This document shows, piece after piece, positions 29,251-37,202 of a stretch of DNA of 64,000 bases. Every line of letters starts with the position of its first letter. The first letter of the stretch is position 1. The position numbers were made by a program, and so were the translations under genes. Under the pieces are notes generated by a model. It was not told the DNA's origin, did no database searches, and saw only the letters and a list, made by a program, of their open reading frames with translations. This DNA comes from Alcaligenes ammonioxydans. Its GTDB lineage: Bacteria; Pseudomonadota; Gammaproteobacteria; Burkholderiales; Burkholderiaceae_B. Where the stretch lies: assembly GCF_019343455.1 (NCBI RefSeq), contig NZ_CP049362.1:1302001-1366000 (forward strand), written 5' to 3'.

Positions 29251-30645
29251 TTATTTATTGCTGTTCATATTGCCCAGCATGGACAACTGCTGGGTGAGGT
29301 AATCGCTGGTGCCTTTCATTTGGTTCACCATTCTGTCTAACTGAATAAATTGCTTACGATAAGCCTCAATCTTGTTGTCTATGCGTTCGACAGTTGCAAG
29401 GGCTTGTTTTTCAAGGGTTTTCCCAATTTTGTCAGCGCCGTCGGTTGCATTGTCGATAAAACCGCCTTTTTTGACGTATTCATCCGCTGCTTTGTTAATA
29501 CGGTTTCCAAGAGCATCCTCACCAACAAACAGGCGTTGGACATCGGCCATATTATCTTTCAGCGCAGTTGCCAGTTTTTTGTCATCAACAACTAAGTCTC
29601 CTGTTTTTGGGTCGGCTGTGATGCCCATGGAGGCTAGGGAGCGTAAATTTCCTTCAGTAGTTGGAATATTCAATGTGGAACGTAAACTGGACTGAATCCG
29701 GCGGGGCATGGAGTCGCCCGTTAAGGCAGAGCCTTTTTTGTTTTCGACATCGTAGGAGGTCAGTGAGCGAATCGTACTATTTAAGGCGTTATAAGCTCCA
29801 ACGAAGTCTGAAATAGCCTTGCTTGGGATGCTGTCGTCTCGTGTCACATCCAGGCTGATCGCGTCTGAACTGGCTTTGTTGAGAGTGATCTCCAGACCTT
29901 CTACAGTGTCTTTCAGGGTATTGCTTTGACTGATGATGTCAATGCCATTAATAGTGGCTTTGGCGTTGACGGCTTCACTCAGTTGTTTCATCCCTTGAGC
30001 AGGGCTGCTTTCAGTCGCTGCTGTAAAAGAAAGCAGACCGTCCAGATTAGCATTTTCGTCTACAGAAATAGACTGGATAGAAGCCTGCTCTCCGGTTTCG
30101 GAGGCGGTTAAAACTAATTGATAGGGGCGATCGGGATCACCGTTATTAATGATAGTCGCCGTAACGCCTAGTTTAGGGTCAGCATTGATCGCTTGCATGA
30201 CTCCCTGCAAAGAGGTGTCCTTGCCAGTCAAATCCAAGGTATGTGCTGTTCCATTTTGCAGGGTAATGGTTACTTTTCCATCAACACCGAGTGGGGTTGT
30301 GCGATCACTTAGTTTGCCAGTGCTCAGTGAGTGTTTGCTGGCAAGCTGTTCGACCACAATACTGTACTGGCCAGGGGTCGCCTTGTTGTTTCCTGTGACA
30401 GAGATACCGTCGCCTGCGGCCTTGACTTTGACTGCCCCGTATAGACTTGGGTCATTGAGTGTTCTTCCTGCGCTTTGCAGGGCAGTAATAGACGCCTTGA
30501 GTTTGCCGTAAGCGGAGATCCGACTCACATTTTCGATTTGGCGATTCTGAATAGCGGTCAGGGAGACATTCTCTGCTTTTCGCAGGTCTTCCAGTAACTC
30601 ATCCAGCTTCAGGCCTGAGCCAATACCGATTGAAGAAATAGCCAT
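29251..30645 (-). CDS. fliD: flagellar filament cap protein FliD
   Basis: HAP2, the pentameric cap that folds exported flagellin at the filament tip, 464 residues. The N-terminus ISSIGIGSGLKLDELLEDLR and the C-terminal coiled coil (LATVERIDNKIEAYRKQFIQ, LDRMVNQMKGTSDYLTQQLS) are typical. The ATG is preceded by AGGAG. Base composition differs from its neighbours: two 60-base stretches counted by eye have 24 and 25 G+C, against 38 in one stretch of fliI. Because FliD is surface-exposed, recombination of this segment is plausible. Confidence 0.96.
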   Translation of the reverse strand: MAISSIGIGSGLKLDELLEDLRKAENVSLTAIQNRQIENVSRISAYGKLKASITALQSAGRTLNDPSLYGAVKVKAAGDGISVTGNNKATPGQYSIVVEQLASKHSLSTGKLSDRTTPLGVDGKVTITLQNGTAHTLDLTGKDTSLQGVMQAINADPKLGVTATIINNGDPDRPYQLVLTASETGEQASIQSISVDENANLDGLLSFTAATESSPAQGMKQLSEAVNAKATINGIDIISQSNTLKDTVEGLEITLNKASSDAISLDVTRDDSIPSKAISDFVGAYNALNSTIRSLTSYDVENKKGSALTGDSMPRRIQSSLRSTLNIPTTEGNLRSLASMGITADPKTGDLVVDDKKLATALKDNMADVQRLFVGEDALGNRINKAADEYVKKGGFIDNATDGADKIGKTLEKQALATVERIDNKIEAYRKQFIQLDRMVNQMKGTSDYLTQQLSMLGNMNSNK

Positions 30646-30734
30646 ATCAAATACTCCTGTAGTGTCCTATTTTGTCGCGAATATGCCGCGCGCAAAGCCC
30701 ATGTCAATGGGACGTTTCGATGCCAGTTTGGTTT

Positions 30735-31136
30735 TTAAACCTTCACGCTGACGGCGTTGCCCTGCAACTGAACGATCATTTTGGCAATCTGGATAACCGC
30801 GTCGGACGGCACGGTGCGCAGTACCTCGCCGGTCGTGTTGTCCACGATCGAAACTACCAGTCGCTGCGCCTCGTCATCCATATCAAAGCGAATGCCCGTG
30901 GACCAGGCCTGCAGGGAGTTGTTGATCTGGTTCAGCGTATCGTCCAGCGAGTTGACCATGCCAGGCACGGGTTCCTGTTTATCGGGCCAGCGCTGCTGCA
31001 ACTGGGTATCGGTACTGCTTTCCTTGATGGGGGTCACCGTGGTGGCCGCCGAAGGCATAGGGGTGCCGGGGTTTTGCTCTACAGGAGAAACCGGGGGCAC
31101 CAAGGCCGTCGTTTGAGATGAAACTGAGTTGATCAT
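30735..31136 (-). CDS. flaG: FlaG family protein
   Basis: About 133 residues from ATG 31136, preceded by TTGGAG; the frame is open 28 codons further without support. A disordered Pro/Thr-rich N-terminal half is followed by the conserved FlaG domain: MVNSLDDTLNQINNSLQAW, then IRFDMDDEAQRLVVSIVDN and TGEVLRTVPSDAVIQIAKM. FlaG influences filament length in several genera. It has its own sigma-28 site and precedes fliD by about 90 bases, so it may lead a flaG-fliDST transcript. Confidence 0.93.
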   Translation of the reverse strand: MINSVSSQTTALVPPVSPVEQNPGTPMPSAATTVTPIKESSTDTQLQQRWPDKQEPVPGMVNSLDDTLNQINNSLQAWSTGIRFDMDDEAQRLVVSIVDNTTGEVLRTVPSDAVIQIAKMIVQLQGNAVSVKV

Positions 31137-31206
31137 GACATCACTCCAAAAGGGGCTTGGTGGCAGGCCAGCAAAAAGGGCAGAGCTTGGCACCTGTAAC
31201 GCTCCA

Positions 31207-31233
31207 ATTACGGCACCCACGCGCGTATCTTTA
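31207..31233 (-). promoter_or_regulatory. sigma-28 (FliA) promoter of flaG-fliDST
   Basis: Read on the minus strand: TAAA (31233-31230), 15 bases, GCCGTAAT (31214-31207). The GCCG core and the exact spacing match the FliA consensus, although the last four bases do so only in part (5 of 8 overall). It lies about 70 bases upstream of the flaG ATG. Confidence 0.65.
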
Positions 31234-31373
31234 GGAGGTATTTTGGCTTTTGGCCCGGTCAGGCCCGTTTAAAGCCTGAACAAGATGGCGAAAGACTGTT
31301 TGATTTAGGGACTGTCGGGCAGGGCGGGCAGGCAAAATAGCTCAATCTTTATTGTCCGGATTCGTGCCCGTCC

Positions 31374-32135
31374 ATGCCTCGTTCAGAAGACGTCCTGGTT
31401 GAGCAGTACGCCCCACTGGTGCGCCGCCAGGCGCTTCAGCTTGTGTCGCGCCTGCCTCCCAGTGTCGAGCTGGATGATCTGATGCAAGCGGGCATGATGG
31501 GCCTGCTCGATGCCGTACGCCGCTACCAGGTGGTGGCCGAGGCCCAATTTGAAACCTACGCCGTGACCCGTATCCGCGGGGCCATGCTGGACGAATTACG
31601 CAGTCAGGACTGGTTGCCGCGCAGTGTGCGCACCAAAGCTCGTCAGATTGAAGTAGCCGTCAGCACCTTGCGTCAGGAACTGTTGCGTGAGCCCACCGAG
31701 TCGGAAATTGCCCAAGCCCTGTCCATGAGCATGGACGATTACTACGAGCTGCTGGACGAGGCAGTGGGGGTTCAGGTGATTCACTACGAAGACCTGAAAC
31801 GCCACGCTGACCCATCAGCCGATGCGCTGGAGTTTCTGGAGGACAATTCGCGGGAGCAGGCATACTTTGACAACCCCTTGAACCTGTTGACCTCCCAGGG
31901 ACTACGACAAGCCTTGATTACCGCCATCGATCAACTGCCCGAGCGTGAAAAACTGCTTTTTGCGCTGCAATTTGAGCAAGACTTGAACCAGAAAGAAATT
32001 GCATTGGTGCTGGGGGTGACCGAAGGTCGGGTGTCTCAACTTCGTAGCCAGGCCGTAGCCCGTATCCGTGCCTGCCTGGCAAAAGACAAGTGGGACGCTA
32101 TTTCTGACAGTGCTGAGTTTCAGGTACTTTTGTAA
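31374..32135 (+). CDS. fliA: RNA polymerase sigma factor FliA (sigma-28)
   Basis: Flagellar sigma factor of 253 residues. Region 2 includes LVRRQALQLVSRLPPSVELD, DLMQAGMMGLLDAVRRYQ and FETYAVTRIRGAMLDELR (-10 recognition). Region 3 has SWLP/RSVRTKAR-like sequence. Region 4 is the helix-turn-helix NQKEIALVLGVTEGRVSQLR (-35 recognition). It directs class-3 flagellar and chemotaxis genes; four candidate target promoters are in this window. Divergent from flaG. Its own promoter was not identified with confidence. Confidence 0.97.
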   Translation: MPRSEDVLVEQYAPLVRRQALQLVSRLPPSVELDDLMQAGMMGLLDAVRRYQVVAEAQFETYAVTRIRGAMLDELRSQDWLPRSVRTKARQIEVAVSTLRQELLREPTESEIAQALSMSMDDYYELLDEAVGVQVIHYEDLKRHADPSADALEFLEDNSREQAYFDNPLNLLTSQGLRQALITAIDQLPEREKLLFALQFEQDLNQKEIALVLGVTEGRVSQLRSQAVARIRACLAKDKWDAISDSAEFQVLL

Positions 32136-32169
32136 GCCTGCGCCTACCGGCTGCTAATCTTCCACTTTC

Positions 32170-32409
32170 TTGACTGATTATTCTATTAGCATGTCCGAGT
32201 TCAAGAAGAACCCGGCACAGGTATTGCGTACGGCTGGAGAAAAGCCTGTTGCCGTATTGAGCCATAACCGACCCGCCTTTTATATGGTGACGCCTCGCTT
32301 GTGTGAGTCGTTGGTCGAGGAAATGGCTAACCGGGATTTGGATGAGTTGGTGCGTCGACGGTTGGCGGTTAAAGATACGGCGGTCGGGGTTGATCTTGAG
32401 CAGTTCTGA
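32170..32409 (+). CDS. Phd/YefM-family antitoxin
   Basis: A 79-residue antitoxin whose N-terminal DNA-binding part contains SISMSEFKKNPAQVLRTAGE and PVAVLSHNRPAFYMVTPRL, typical of the Phd/YefM group, with a charged helical C-terminus for toxin binding. The open frame starts at TTG 32170; ATG 32191 would shorten the first beta strand (YSISMSEF), so I keep the TTG. No clear ribosome-binding site is seen for either. It lies 34 bases after fliA. The RelE-type toxin gene that overlaps its 3' end is broken in this sequence. Confidence 0.82.
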   Translation: MTDYSISMSEFKKNPAQVLRTAGEKPVAVLSHNRPAFYMVTPRLCESLVEEMANRDLDELVRRRLAVKDTAVGVDLEQF

Positions 32410-32704
32410 GCGACAGCCCACAAAATACAAATTAAAGTTCGTACCCGAAGCCTTGCAGGAGTGGGGGCGGCTGGATGGAAGTGTTAAAACCACCTTCAAA
32501 AATCTGCTTCGCAAAAGACTGGATACAGTGCATGTGTCGGGTCCGCCTTGCGAGGCGATTTGTTGAACTGCTACAAAATCAAGCTGCCTCAAGCAGGGCT
32601 ATCGTCTTGTTTATACCGTTGAGGATGATGTTCTAGTGGTTCTGTTCTTGGCGGTAAACAGGAGGGAGGGCATGGCAGTGTACTGCGCTGCTATTCAGCG
32701 ATAA
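32396..32704 (+). pseudogene. RelE-family toxin, disrupted by two compensating frameshifts
   Basis: Starting from a TTG at 32396 that overlaps the antitoxin end, one frame gives YKLKFVPEALQEWGRLDGSV, then LLRKRLDTVHVS, a RelE N-terminal half. That frame hits TGA at 32564-32566. The next piece of RelE, LRGDLLNCYKIKLPQAG, reads in a different frame (about 32542-32592). The C-terminal part GYRLVYTVEDDVLVVLFLAV, then NRREGMAVYCAAIQR, returns to the first frame and ends at TAA 32702. One base lost near 32538-32545 and one gained in the GGG near 32590 would explain it. About 102 residues if repaired, normal for RelE. Confidence 0.8.
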
Positions 32705-32787
32705 AGTGAGGATTTGGACTAAGTGTCGAGCAGGCGGCAATTGCAGTCTGACTTCTCGGTGATGTCCTGTCGTGTTGATTCAGATGG

Positions 32788-32820
32788 AAAAAAGCCAGCC
32801 CGTTATTGGGCTGGCTTTTT
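32788..32820. terminator. bidirectional intrinsic terminator between the RelE locus and fliC
   Basis: A-run, then GCCAGCCC-GTTATT-GGGCTGGC, then a T-run: the hairpin is flanked by A6 and T5, so it can terminate fliC transcription on the minus strand and the antitoxin/RelE transcript on the plus strand. It lies 54 bases beyond the fliC stop. Confidence 0.88.
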
Positions 32821-32873
32821 GTCGTGCATTCACTTCGCTTGTTAATTCAAAGTGAATGGTTCGGCAGCGTCAA

Positions 32874-34142
32874 TTAACGCAGCAGCGACAGTACAGTTTG
32901 TGGCACTTGGTTAGCCTGTGCCAGTACCGACGTGCCAGCCTGTTGCAGGATCTGAGCGCGAGTCATGTTGGAGACTTCGACTGCGTAGTCCGCGTCTTCA
33001 ATACGCGAACGAGCTGCAGACAGGTTAGTGACAGTGTTGCTCAGGTTGGCAATAGTCGACTGGAAACGGTTCTGAACGGCACCGAGTTCACTCCGCAGAG
33101 AGTCAACTTGAGCAAGAGCTTTGTCGATTTTTGCGAGAGGATCGGCGGTTTGGGCGGTGGTGACGACCTTATCAGACACCTTTGTCGCAACTGTTGCAAC
33201 TCCGCCTGTAGTAAACGACAGGTCATAGTACTTGCCGTTCGCTTCTTTACTAACGTAATCGCCTGTGGCGACTCCGTTATCGTCCAAAATCGCTTCATAG
33301 GTTGTGGCACCGGAGAGCGTAGTGGCCGTGTTTTTGCCTGCGGATACCATTCCACCTGCAACATTCACGTCAGCTGCAGCAGTAGCACCACCATCACTAT
33401 TCCAGGCGGCACTAGCCACCCCATTCGTGATGGTGAGGGTCGCGGCATAGTAATTGGCATCGTCGCCTTTAACTACGTAGCCCGAACCGTCTTTAAGTGC
33501 ATACAGCCCTTCCGCGGTAATACCTGAGCCAACTTCTGTGTCGGCTGCTAGCGTCACAGACGTGAATTCCGCACCAATGTTAGCGGATGTAACTGTTTTA
33601 ACGGTCGTAGTCTTTTCTACCTGAAAACCTGACATTTCCAGGGTGCTCGAGTCGATCCGTTTTAGGTTGATCGAAATAGACTCGTTGTCATTGGCACCTA
33701 CTTGCACCTTCAGGGTGTTGTTGTCCTTCCCCAAAACCTGTACGCCATTAAACTGCGTTTGCTGAGACACGCGATCAATCTCTTGCAGACGCTGGTTAAT
33801 TTCGTCCTGAATGGAACTAAGGTCCGAAGAAGAATTTGTACTATTAGCTGCCTGAACAGTCAGCTCACGCACGCGCTGCAGGTTGTTGTTGATCTCGTTC
33901 AACGCACCTTCAGTCGTTTGAGCGATGGAGATACCATCGTTGGCGTTACGCGTAGCTTGGGTCAGGCCTTTGATGTTCGCCGTAAAGCGGTTAGCAATAG
34001 CTTGACCAGCAGCGTCGTCCTTGGCGCTGTTGATGCGCAGGCCGGAGGACAGACGCTCAATGGCTTGACCCAGTGCGCCTTGCGATTTGCTCAGATTGCC
34101 TTGGGCAACGAGGGAAAGCGAGTTCGTATTGATAACAGACAT
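32874..34142 (-). CDS. fliC: flagellin FliC
   Basis: Filament subunit of 422 residues from ATG 34142 ([20 protein letters not shown]); four extra upstream codons are not family-like. The N-terminal D0/D1 region ([39 protein letters not shown] sequence) and the C-terminal D1/D0 region ([20 protein letters not shown], ending [10 protein letters not shown]) are strongly conserved. The middle, about residues 170-340, is a variable Thr/Ala/Gly-rich surface domain. Exported with FliS through the gate encoded here. Transcribed from a sigma-28 site about 120 bases upstream and ended by a strong hairpin. Confidence 0.98.
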   Translation of the reverse strand: MSVINTNSLSLVAQGNLSKSQGALGQAIERLSSGLRINSAKDDAAGQAIANRFTANIKGLTQATRNANDGISIAQTTEGALNEINNNLQRVRELTVQAANSTNSSSDLSSIQDEINQRLQEIDRVSQQTQFNGVQVLGKDNNTLKVQVGANDNESISINLKRIDSSTLEMSGFQVEKTTTVKTVTSANIGAEFTSVTLAADTEVGSGITAEGLYALKDGSGYVVKGDDANYYAATLTITNGVASAAWNSDGGATAAADVNVAGGMVSAGKNTATTLSGATTYEAILDDNGVATGDYVSKEANGKYYDLSFTTGGVATVATKVSDKVVTTAQTADPLAKIDKALAQVDSLRSELGAVQNRFQSTIANLSNTVTNLSAARSRIEDADYAVEVSNMTRAQILQQAGTSVLAQANQVPQTVLSLLR

Positions 34143-34271
34143 GGTAACTCCCAATGTTGAGTAGAGCGGCGAAACGGTTTCGCCCTTTGCCCAGGAAAGC
34201 GTTGGCGTTCTGCTAGGCCCCAGGGGGCTGATCGCGCATTCGACACACTGCGTTCTTCCTGTACAGCAACA

Positions 34272-34298
34272 TTAACGGAAGGGGTGAAAAACTCTTTA
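34272..34298 (-). promoter_or_regulatory. sigma-28 (FliA) promoter of fliC
   Basis: Minus strand: TAAA (34298-34295), 15 bases, TCCGTTAA (34279-34272); 6 of 8 to GCCGATAA. It predicts a leader of roughly 120 bases before the fliC ATG. Confidence 0.78.
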
Positions 34299-34507
34299 GG
34301 GGCCTGTTGAGAAAATTTTCTTCACGTGGCCTTCACGCCTTGATTGCCGCGGCTTCAAGCAGGGTGCTCCGGTGTGCTGAGCAGTCGGCTTGCTGTCGTG
34401 CTCTGGCCCTCAAGCCCGATTTTTCCCTGGTCGCTGCTCGAAAATGGAGCAACTGGCTCCGTGCCCCAGCATCCAAACCCGTGGTTTTGTCTGAATGGCG
34501 TCGTGCT
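34299..34507. other. intergenic stretch without a supported gene
   Basis: Between the fliC promoter and the phoX terminator. Short open frames exist on both strands, but they are Arg/Ser/Ala/Trp-rich, have no ribosome-binding site and resemble no family. I see no further regulatory element here. Confidence 0.6.
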
Positions 34508-34541
34508 AAAAAGCAGACGGGGCCATCGATTGACGGCCCCG
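34508..34541 (-). terminator. intrinsic terminator of phoX
   Basis: On the minus strand CGGGGCC-10-base loop-GGCCCCG is followed by TCTGC and T5. A second, weaker inverted repeat (GGCGGAT at 34573-34579 with ATCCGCC at 34591-34597) lies between it and the phoX stop. Confidence 0.82.
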
Positions 34542-34604
34542 CATGGAAAAAATTGAGCATGACACTCAATCAGGCGGATTCAAACCCCTGATCCGCCCTG
34601 GTGC

Positions 34605-36701
34605 TTACACGGCAATGGGCTTGCCGTCCGTACGCTGGATCACCACGGTCGAAGAACGTGGACGTACCGTGTTCATGCTGACGACGGTGGCGTCCTGCGT
34701 GTCATAAGCGGGCCAGTTCGAGGGGTGCTGAATGTTCAGGAACAGGCTGGTGTGATCCGGGGTCATGGCAAAACCGGTGATCTCGGCTTCATTGGGCCCC
34801 ACGAAGAAGCGGCGCAGCTCGGCCTGATTGGCCGCGTTGATGGCCGGGCCGGTACCTGTGCTGTCAGCCAGGGCGCCGGGGATAACGGCCAGCATCTGGT
34901 CGTTGGTGGCGCGGGCGACATTGTTTTTACGTCCACCATCGATGCCATTGTCCGTCTGGATCCAGAGGATGCCCCGGCTGTCAAAAGCCAGGCCGTCCGG
35001 GCTGGCCAGTTGGTTCAGATCCGTCAGGCCAGAAAGGTTGGTGTCCGCATCCGCACCGGCATCCGAGCCGAACACAAAAATGTCCCACTTGAATTTGTTC
35101 GAGTCTGCCTCGTCGTGCCAGCGAATCACGTGGCCGTTTACGTTGTTCAGACGTGGGTTGGCCGGGTTGGTGCCCGTAGAGGCATTACGGCTGGTGTTGT
35201 TGGTCAGCGTCAGATAGATGTCGCCGTTGCTTGGGTGGGTGGCGGTCCACTCGGGGCGATCCATCGGGGTGGCACCCACAAAGTCAGCGGCACCGCGTGT
35301 GTTGATCAGGATGGCATCGAGGCTGCCAAACTCTTGAGCCAGCGTGCGCCCATTTTTGCCAACCGTTGTTCCTGTCAGGGCTAGCCATTCGCCCGAGCCG
35401 TCTTCGTTGAAGCGGGCGACATACAAGGTTCCCTTGTCCAGATACTTGGCGCCAACGGCCAGACGGTCGGTGCGCTGTGCGTCTTTCGGGTCCCAGTTGG
35501 CCTCGGAGACAAAGCGGTAGACATACTCAAAACGCGAGTCGTCACCACTATAGAAAGCCAGTGGCTTGCCAGCCTCAGGTTTGCTGTAGGCGCATCCTTC
35601 ATGCGCGAAGCGACCCATGGAGGTGCGTTTGGTGGCGATGCTGGTGGGGTCGTACGGGTCGATCTCGACCAGATAGCCAAAGCCGTTGACCTCGTTGCGC
35701 CAGTCTTCGGTGGGGCCTGCGCCGGTTTCAGTTACGTTAAAGCGCGCGAACTCGCCCAGAACTTCCGATGGGTCTTGGGCGGCAGTTTCCCACTGGTAAC
35801 GGCCGGTAGGGCCGGACGAGACGCCCACACGCTGCTGGTGTGCGGGACGATTGCCGGTATTGACAAAGCAGGCGGCCCAGTTCTCTTCGGCGGTGATGTA
35901 AGTGCCCCAGGGGGTCGTGCCGTTACCGCAGTTATTGTTGGTGCCACGCACTTGCGTGCCGTTGGGCGAAAAAGGCGTTTTGGTCCAGTCCGTGCCGCCG
36001 ATGGGGCCGGCCAGCTTCATGGGGGTGGCGGAGGTGAAGCGACGGTTGTAACGCGAGTTCTGGACGATGTCCCAGCGGCCCTGGTCGCGACGAATGTGGA
36101 TGATCGCTACGCCATGGGCATTGATTTCCTTGCGCACTTCCTCGGCAGGCCGTTTGCCATCGACCAGGGTCGGGCCATTGGGGTGGAGGGCATTGGCGTC
36201 AATATATTCGTGGTTGACGGCCAGCAAGCCCTCAGTGGAGCTGCCTTCCAGTGGGAAAAAGTGCATGCCGTCATGGTGCATGCCCATGGAGTTGAGCAGA
36301 TCACTGGAGCTGTTGTTGCCGTTTTGGTCCCAGGGCAAGGCGTTGTCGTTAATGGGCGTTCCCCACGGGGCCAGCACATGGGCGGTATAGCCGGGAGGCA
36401 CAACACAGCCATCTGTCATGGAAGTGGGCAGGGACTCAAACCCCAGTTTGAGCTTTGCCGGTGGTTCTGGATCAGGATTGGGGCTTGGGGTAGGGGTCTG
36501 GCCACTGCCGCTATCGGACGAGCTGCTGCCGGTGCTGTTGCTGTCACAGCCAGCCAGGCCAAAGCCGGTCATGGTGGCCAGCGCAGCGGCCAGGCCTCCG
36601 CGCATGACGGCACGGCGAGACAGGCTTCGTTCCAGAATTTCGCTAAAAGGGGTGTTCTGACTGGCGTTACGTACAGTCTTGTCGGAGATATGTTTGCTCA
36701 T
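34605..36701 (-). CDS. phoX: PhoX-family alkaline phosphatase, Tat-exported (DUF839)
   Basis: About 698 residues from ATG 36701; the frame is open six codons further. Tat signal: SLSRRAVMRGG around residues 32-42, a hydrophobic stretch, then FGLAGC, so it may be a Tat-exported lipoprotein anchored at Cys52. A Ser/Pro-rich spacer follows. The body has PhoX features: NHEYIDANALHPNG, CGNGTTPWGTYITAEENW, GFGYLVEIDPYD, RFAHEGCAY and SPDGLAFDSRGILWIQTDNG. PhoX enzymes are calcium/iron phosphatases that release phosphate from organic esters outside the cytoplasm. Monocistronic, with a Pho-box-like promoter and a strong terminator. Confidence 0.93.
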   Translation of the reverse strand: MSKHISDKTVRNASQNTPFSEILERSLSRRAVMRGGLAAALATMTGFGLAGCDSNSTGSSSSDSGSGQTPTPSPNPDPEPPAKLKLGFESLPTSMTDGCVVPPGYTAHVLAPWGTPINDNALPWDQNGNNSSSDLLNSMGMHHDGMHFFPLEGSSTEGLLAVNHEYIDANALHPNGPTLVDGKRPAEEVRKEINAHGVAIIHIRRDQGRWDIVQNSRYNRRFTSATPMKLAGPIGGTDWTKTPFSPNGTQVRGTNNNCGNGTTPWGTYITAEENWAACFVNTGNRPAHQQRVGVSSGPTGRYQWETAAQDPSEVLGEFARFNVTETGAGPTEDWRNEVNGFGYLVEIDPYDPTSIATKRTSMGRFAHEGCAYSKPEAGKPLAFYSGDDSRFEYVYRFVSEANWDPKDAQRTDRLAVGAKYLDKGTLYVARFNEDGSGEWLALTGTTVGKNGRTLAQEFGSLDAILINTRGAADFVGATPMDRPEWTATHPSNGDIYLTLTNNTSRNASTGTNPANPRLNNVNGHVIRWHDEADSNKFKWDIFVFGSDAGADADTNLSGLTDLNQLASPDGLAFDSRGILWIQTDNGIDGGRKNNVARATNDQMLAVIPGALADSTGTGPAINAANQAELRRFFVGPNEAEITGFAMTPDHTSLFLNIQHPSNWPAYDTQDATVVSMNTVRPRSSTVVIQRTDGKPIAV

Positions 36702-36758
36702 AGTGATGAATAGCGCCAAGGCTGAGTTAGGGGGTAGCGCTCATCCTAGTCGGTCAAC

Positions 36759-36776
36759 GTGAAAGGTCTATGACAA
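36759..36776 (-). promoter_or_regulatory. candidate Pho box upstream of phoX
   Basis: Minus strand TTGTCAT-AGAC-CTTTCAC: two 7-mers close to CTGTCAT/CTGTCAC (one mismatch each), spaced by 4 bases as in PhoB sites. Ten bases further is TAGGAT, a plausible -10 at the expected distance from a Pho box replacing the -35. It ends about 58 bases before the phoX ATG and implies induction under phosphate limitation. Confidence 0.65.
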
Positions 36777-37202
36777 AGGCCGGAATGTTGCCGGGGTCTG
36801 GCCGGCAAACGTGCCGCAGATCGGGTCATAGCGCGGGTTGGCGGGCTGGATGCGCGTGACCAGTCCTTTTTTTTGGCCTTTTTCCACGGACTGAAACTGG
36901 GGGCGGCAGGGTCTAATTCTGATTAGTAAGTCAAGGCGGCGCTTATTTCTGCAGGGTCAATGTTGATTTGCGTACGACGGCGTACATTTTTATCAGCAGG
37001 GCCGAAAGGTAGGCGGTTTTATTACCCTCTTTAATTGGTCGCTCAGTATCAAAACGACTTTCCGTTCTTTTTGGTTCCGGTTTTTTCAAAACCCTTAAAG
37101 GGGTTTTTTCTCCCTGGGCACGCCCTATGACTGGGCATTTTCCTGAGGCGGTGGAAGTAGCTATTTGTTGTACTATGTTTCTTTTTTTTATTCGGGAACT
37201 CA
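36777..37202. other. upstream region of the srf operon, no gene supported
   Basis: 426 bases. I see a short palindrome CTAAT-TCTG-ATTAG at 36913-36926 and a terminator-like hairpin at 37081-37109. From about 37000 the region becomes AT-rich. TACTAT at 37171 could be a -10 element but has no good -35. The 86-residue open frame on the minus strand (36943-37203) is Lys/Arg/Thr-rich and unlike any family, so I do not call it. Confidence 0.5.
37081..37109 (+). terminator. terminator-like hairpin in the srf leader (possible attenuator)
   Basis: AAAACCC-TTAAAG-GGGTTTT followed by further T residues (six T from 37104). It reads as an intrinsic terminator on the plus strand, yet no plus-strand gene precedes it and srfA begins 94 bases later. 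Either a leader attenuator or a guard against read-in. Confidence 0.5.

Noticed and set aside
31270..31297. TAAA with GCGAAAGA upstream of fliA as an autoregulatory sigma-28 site
   Set aside because: Only 4 of 8 matches and a 14-base spacing, well below the four accepted sites.
32537..32595. RelE toxin as two separate functional small proteins
   Set aside because: Neither fragment would form the RelE fold alone, and the missing middle is plainly encoded in another frame.
34307..34591. 94-codon plus-strand frame between fliC and phoX
   Set aside because: It runs through the phoX terminator hairpin and has composition typical of non-coding GC-rich frames.
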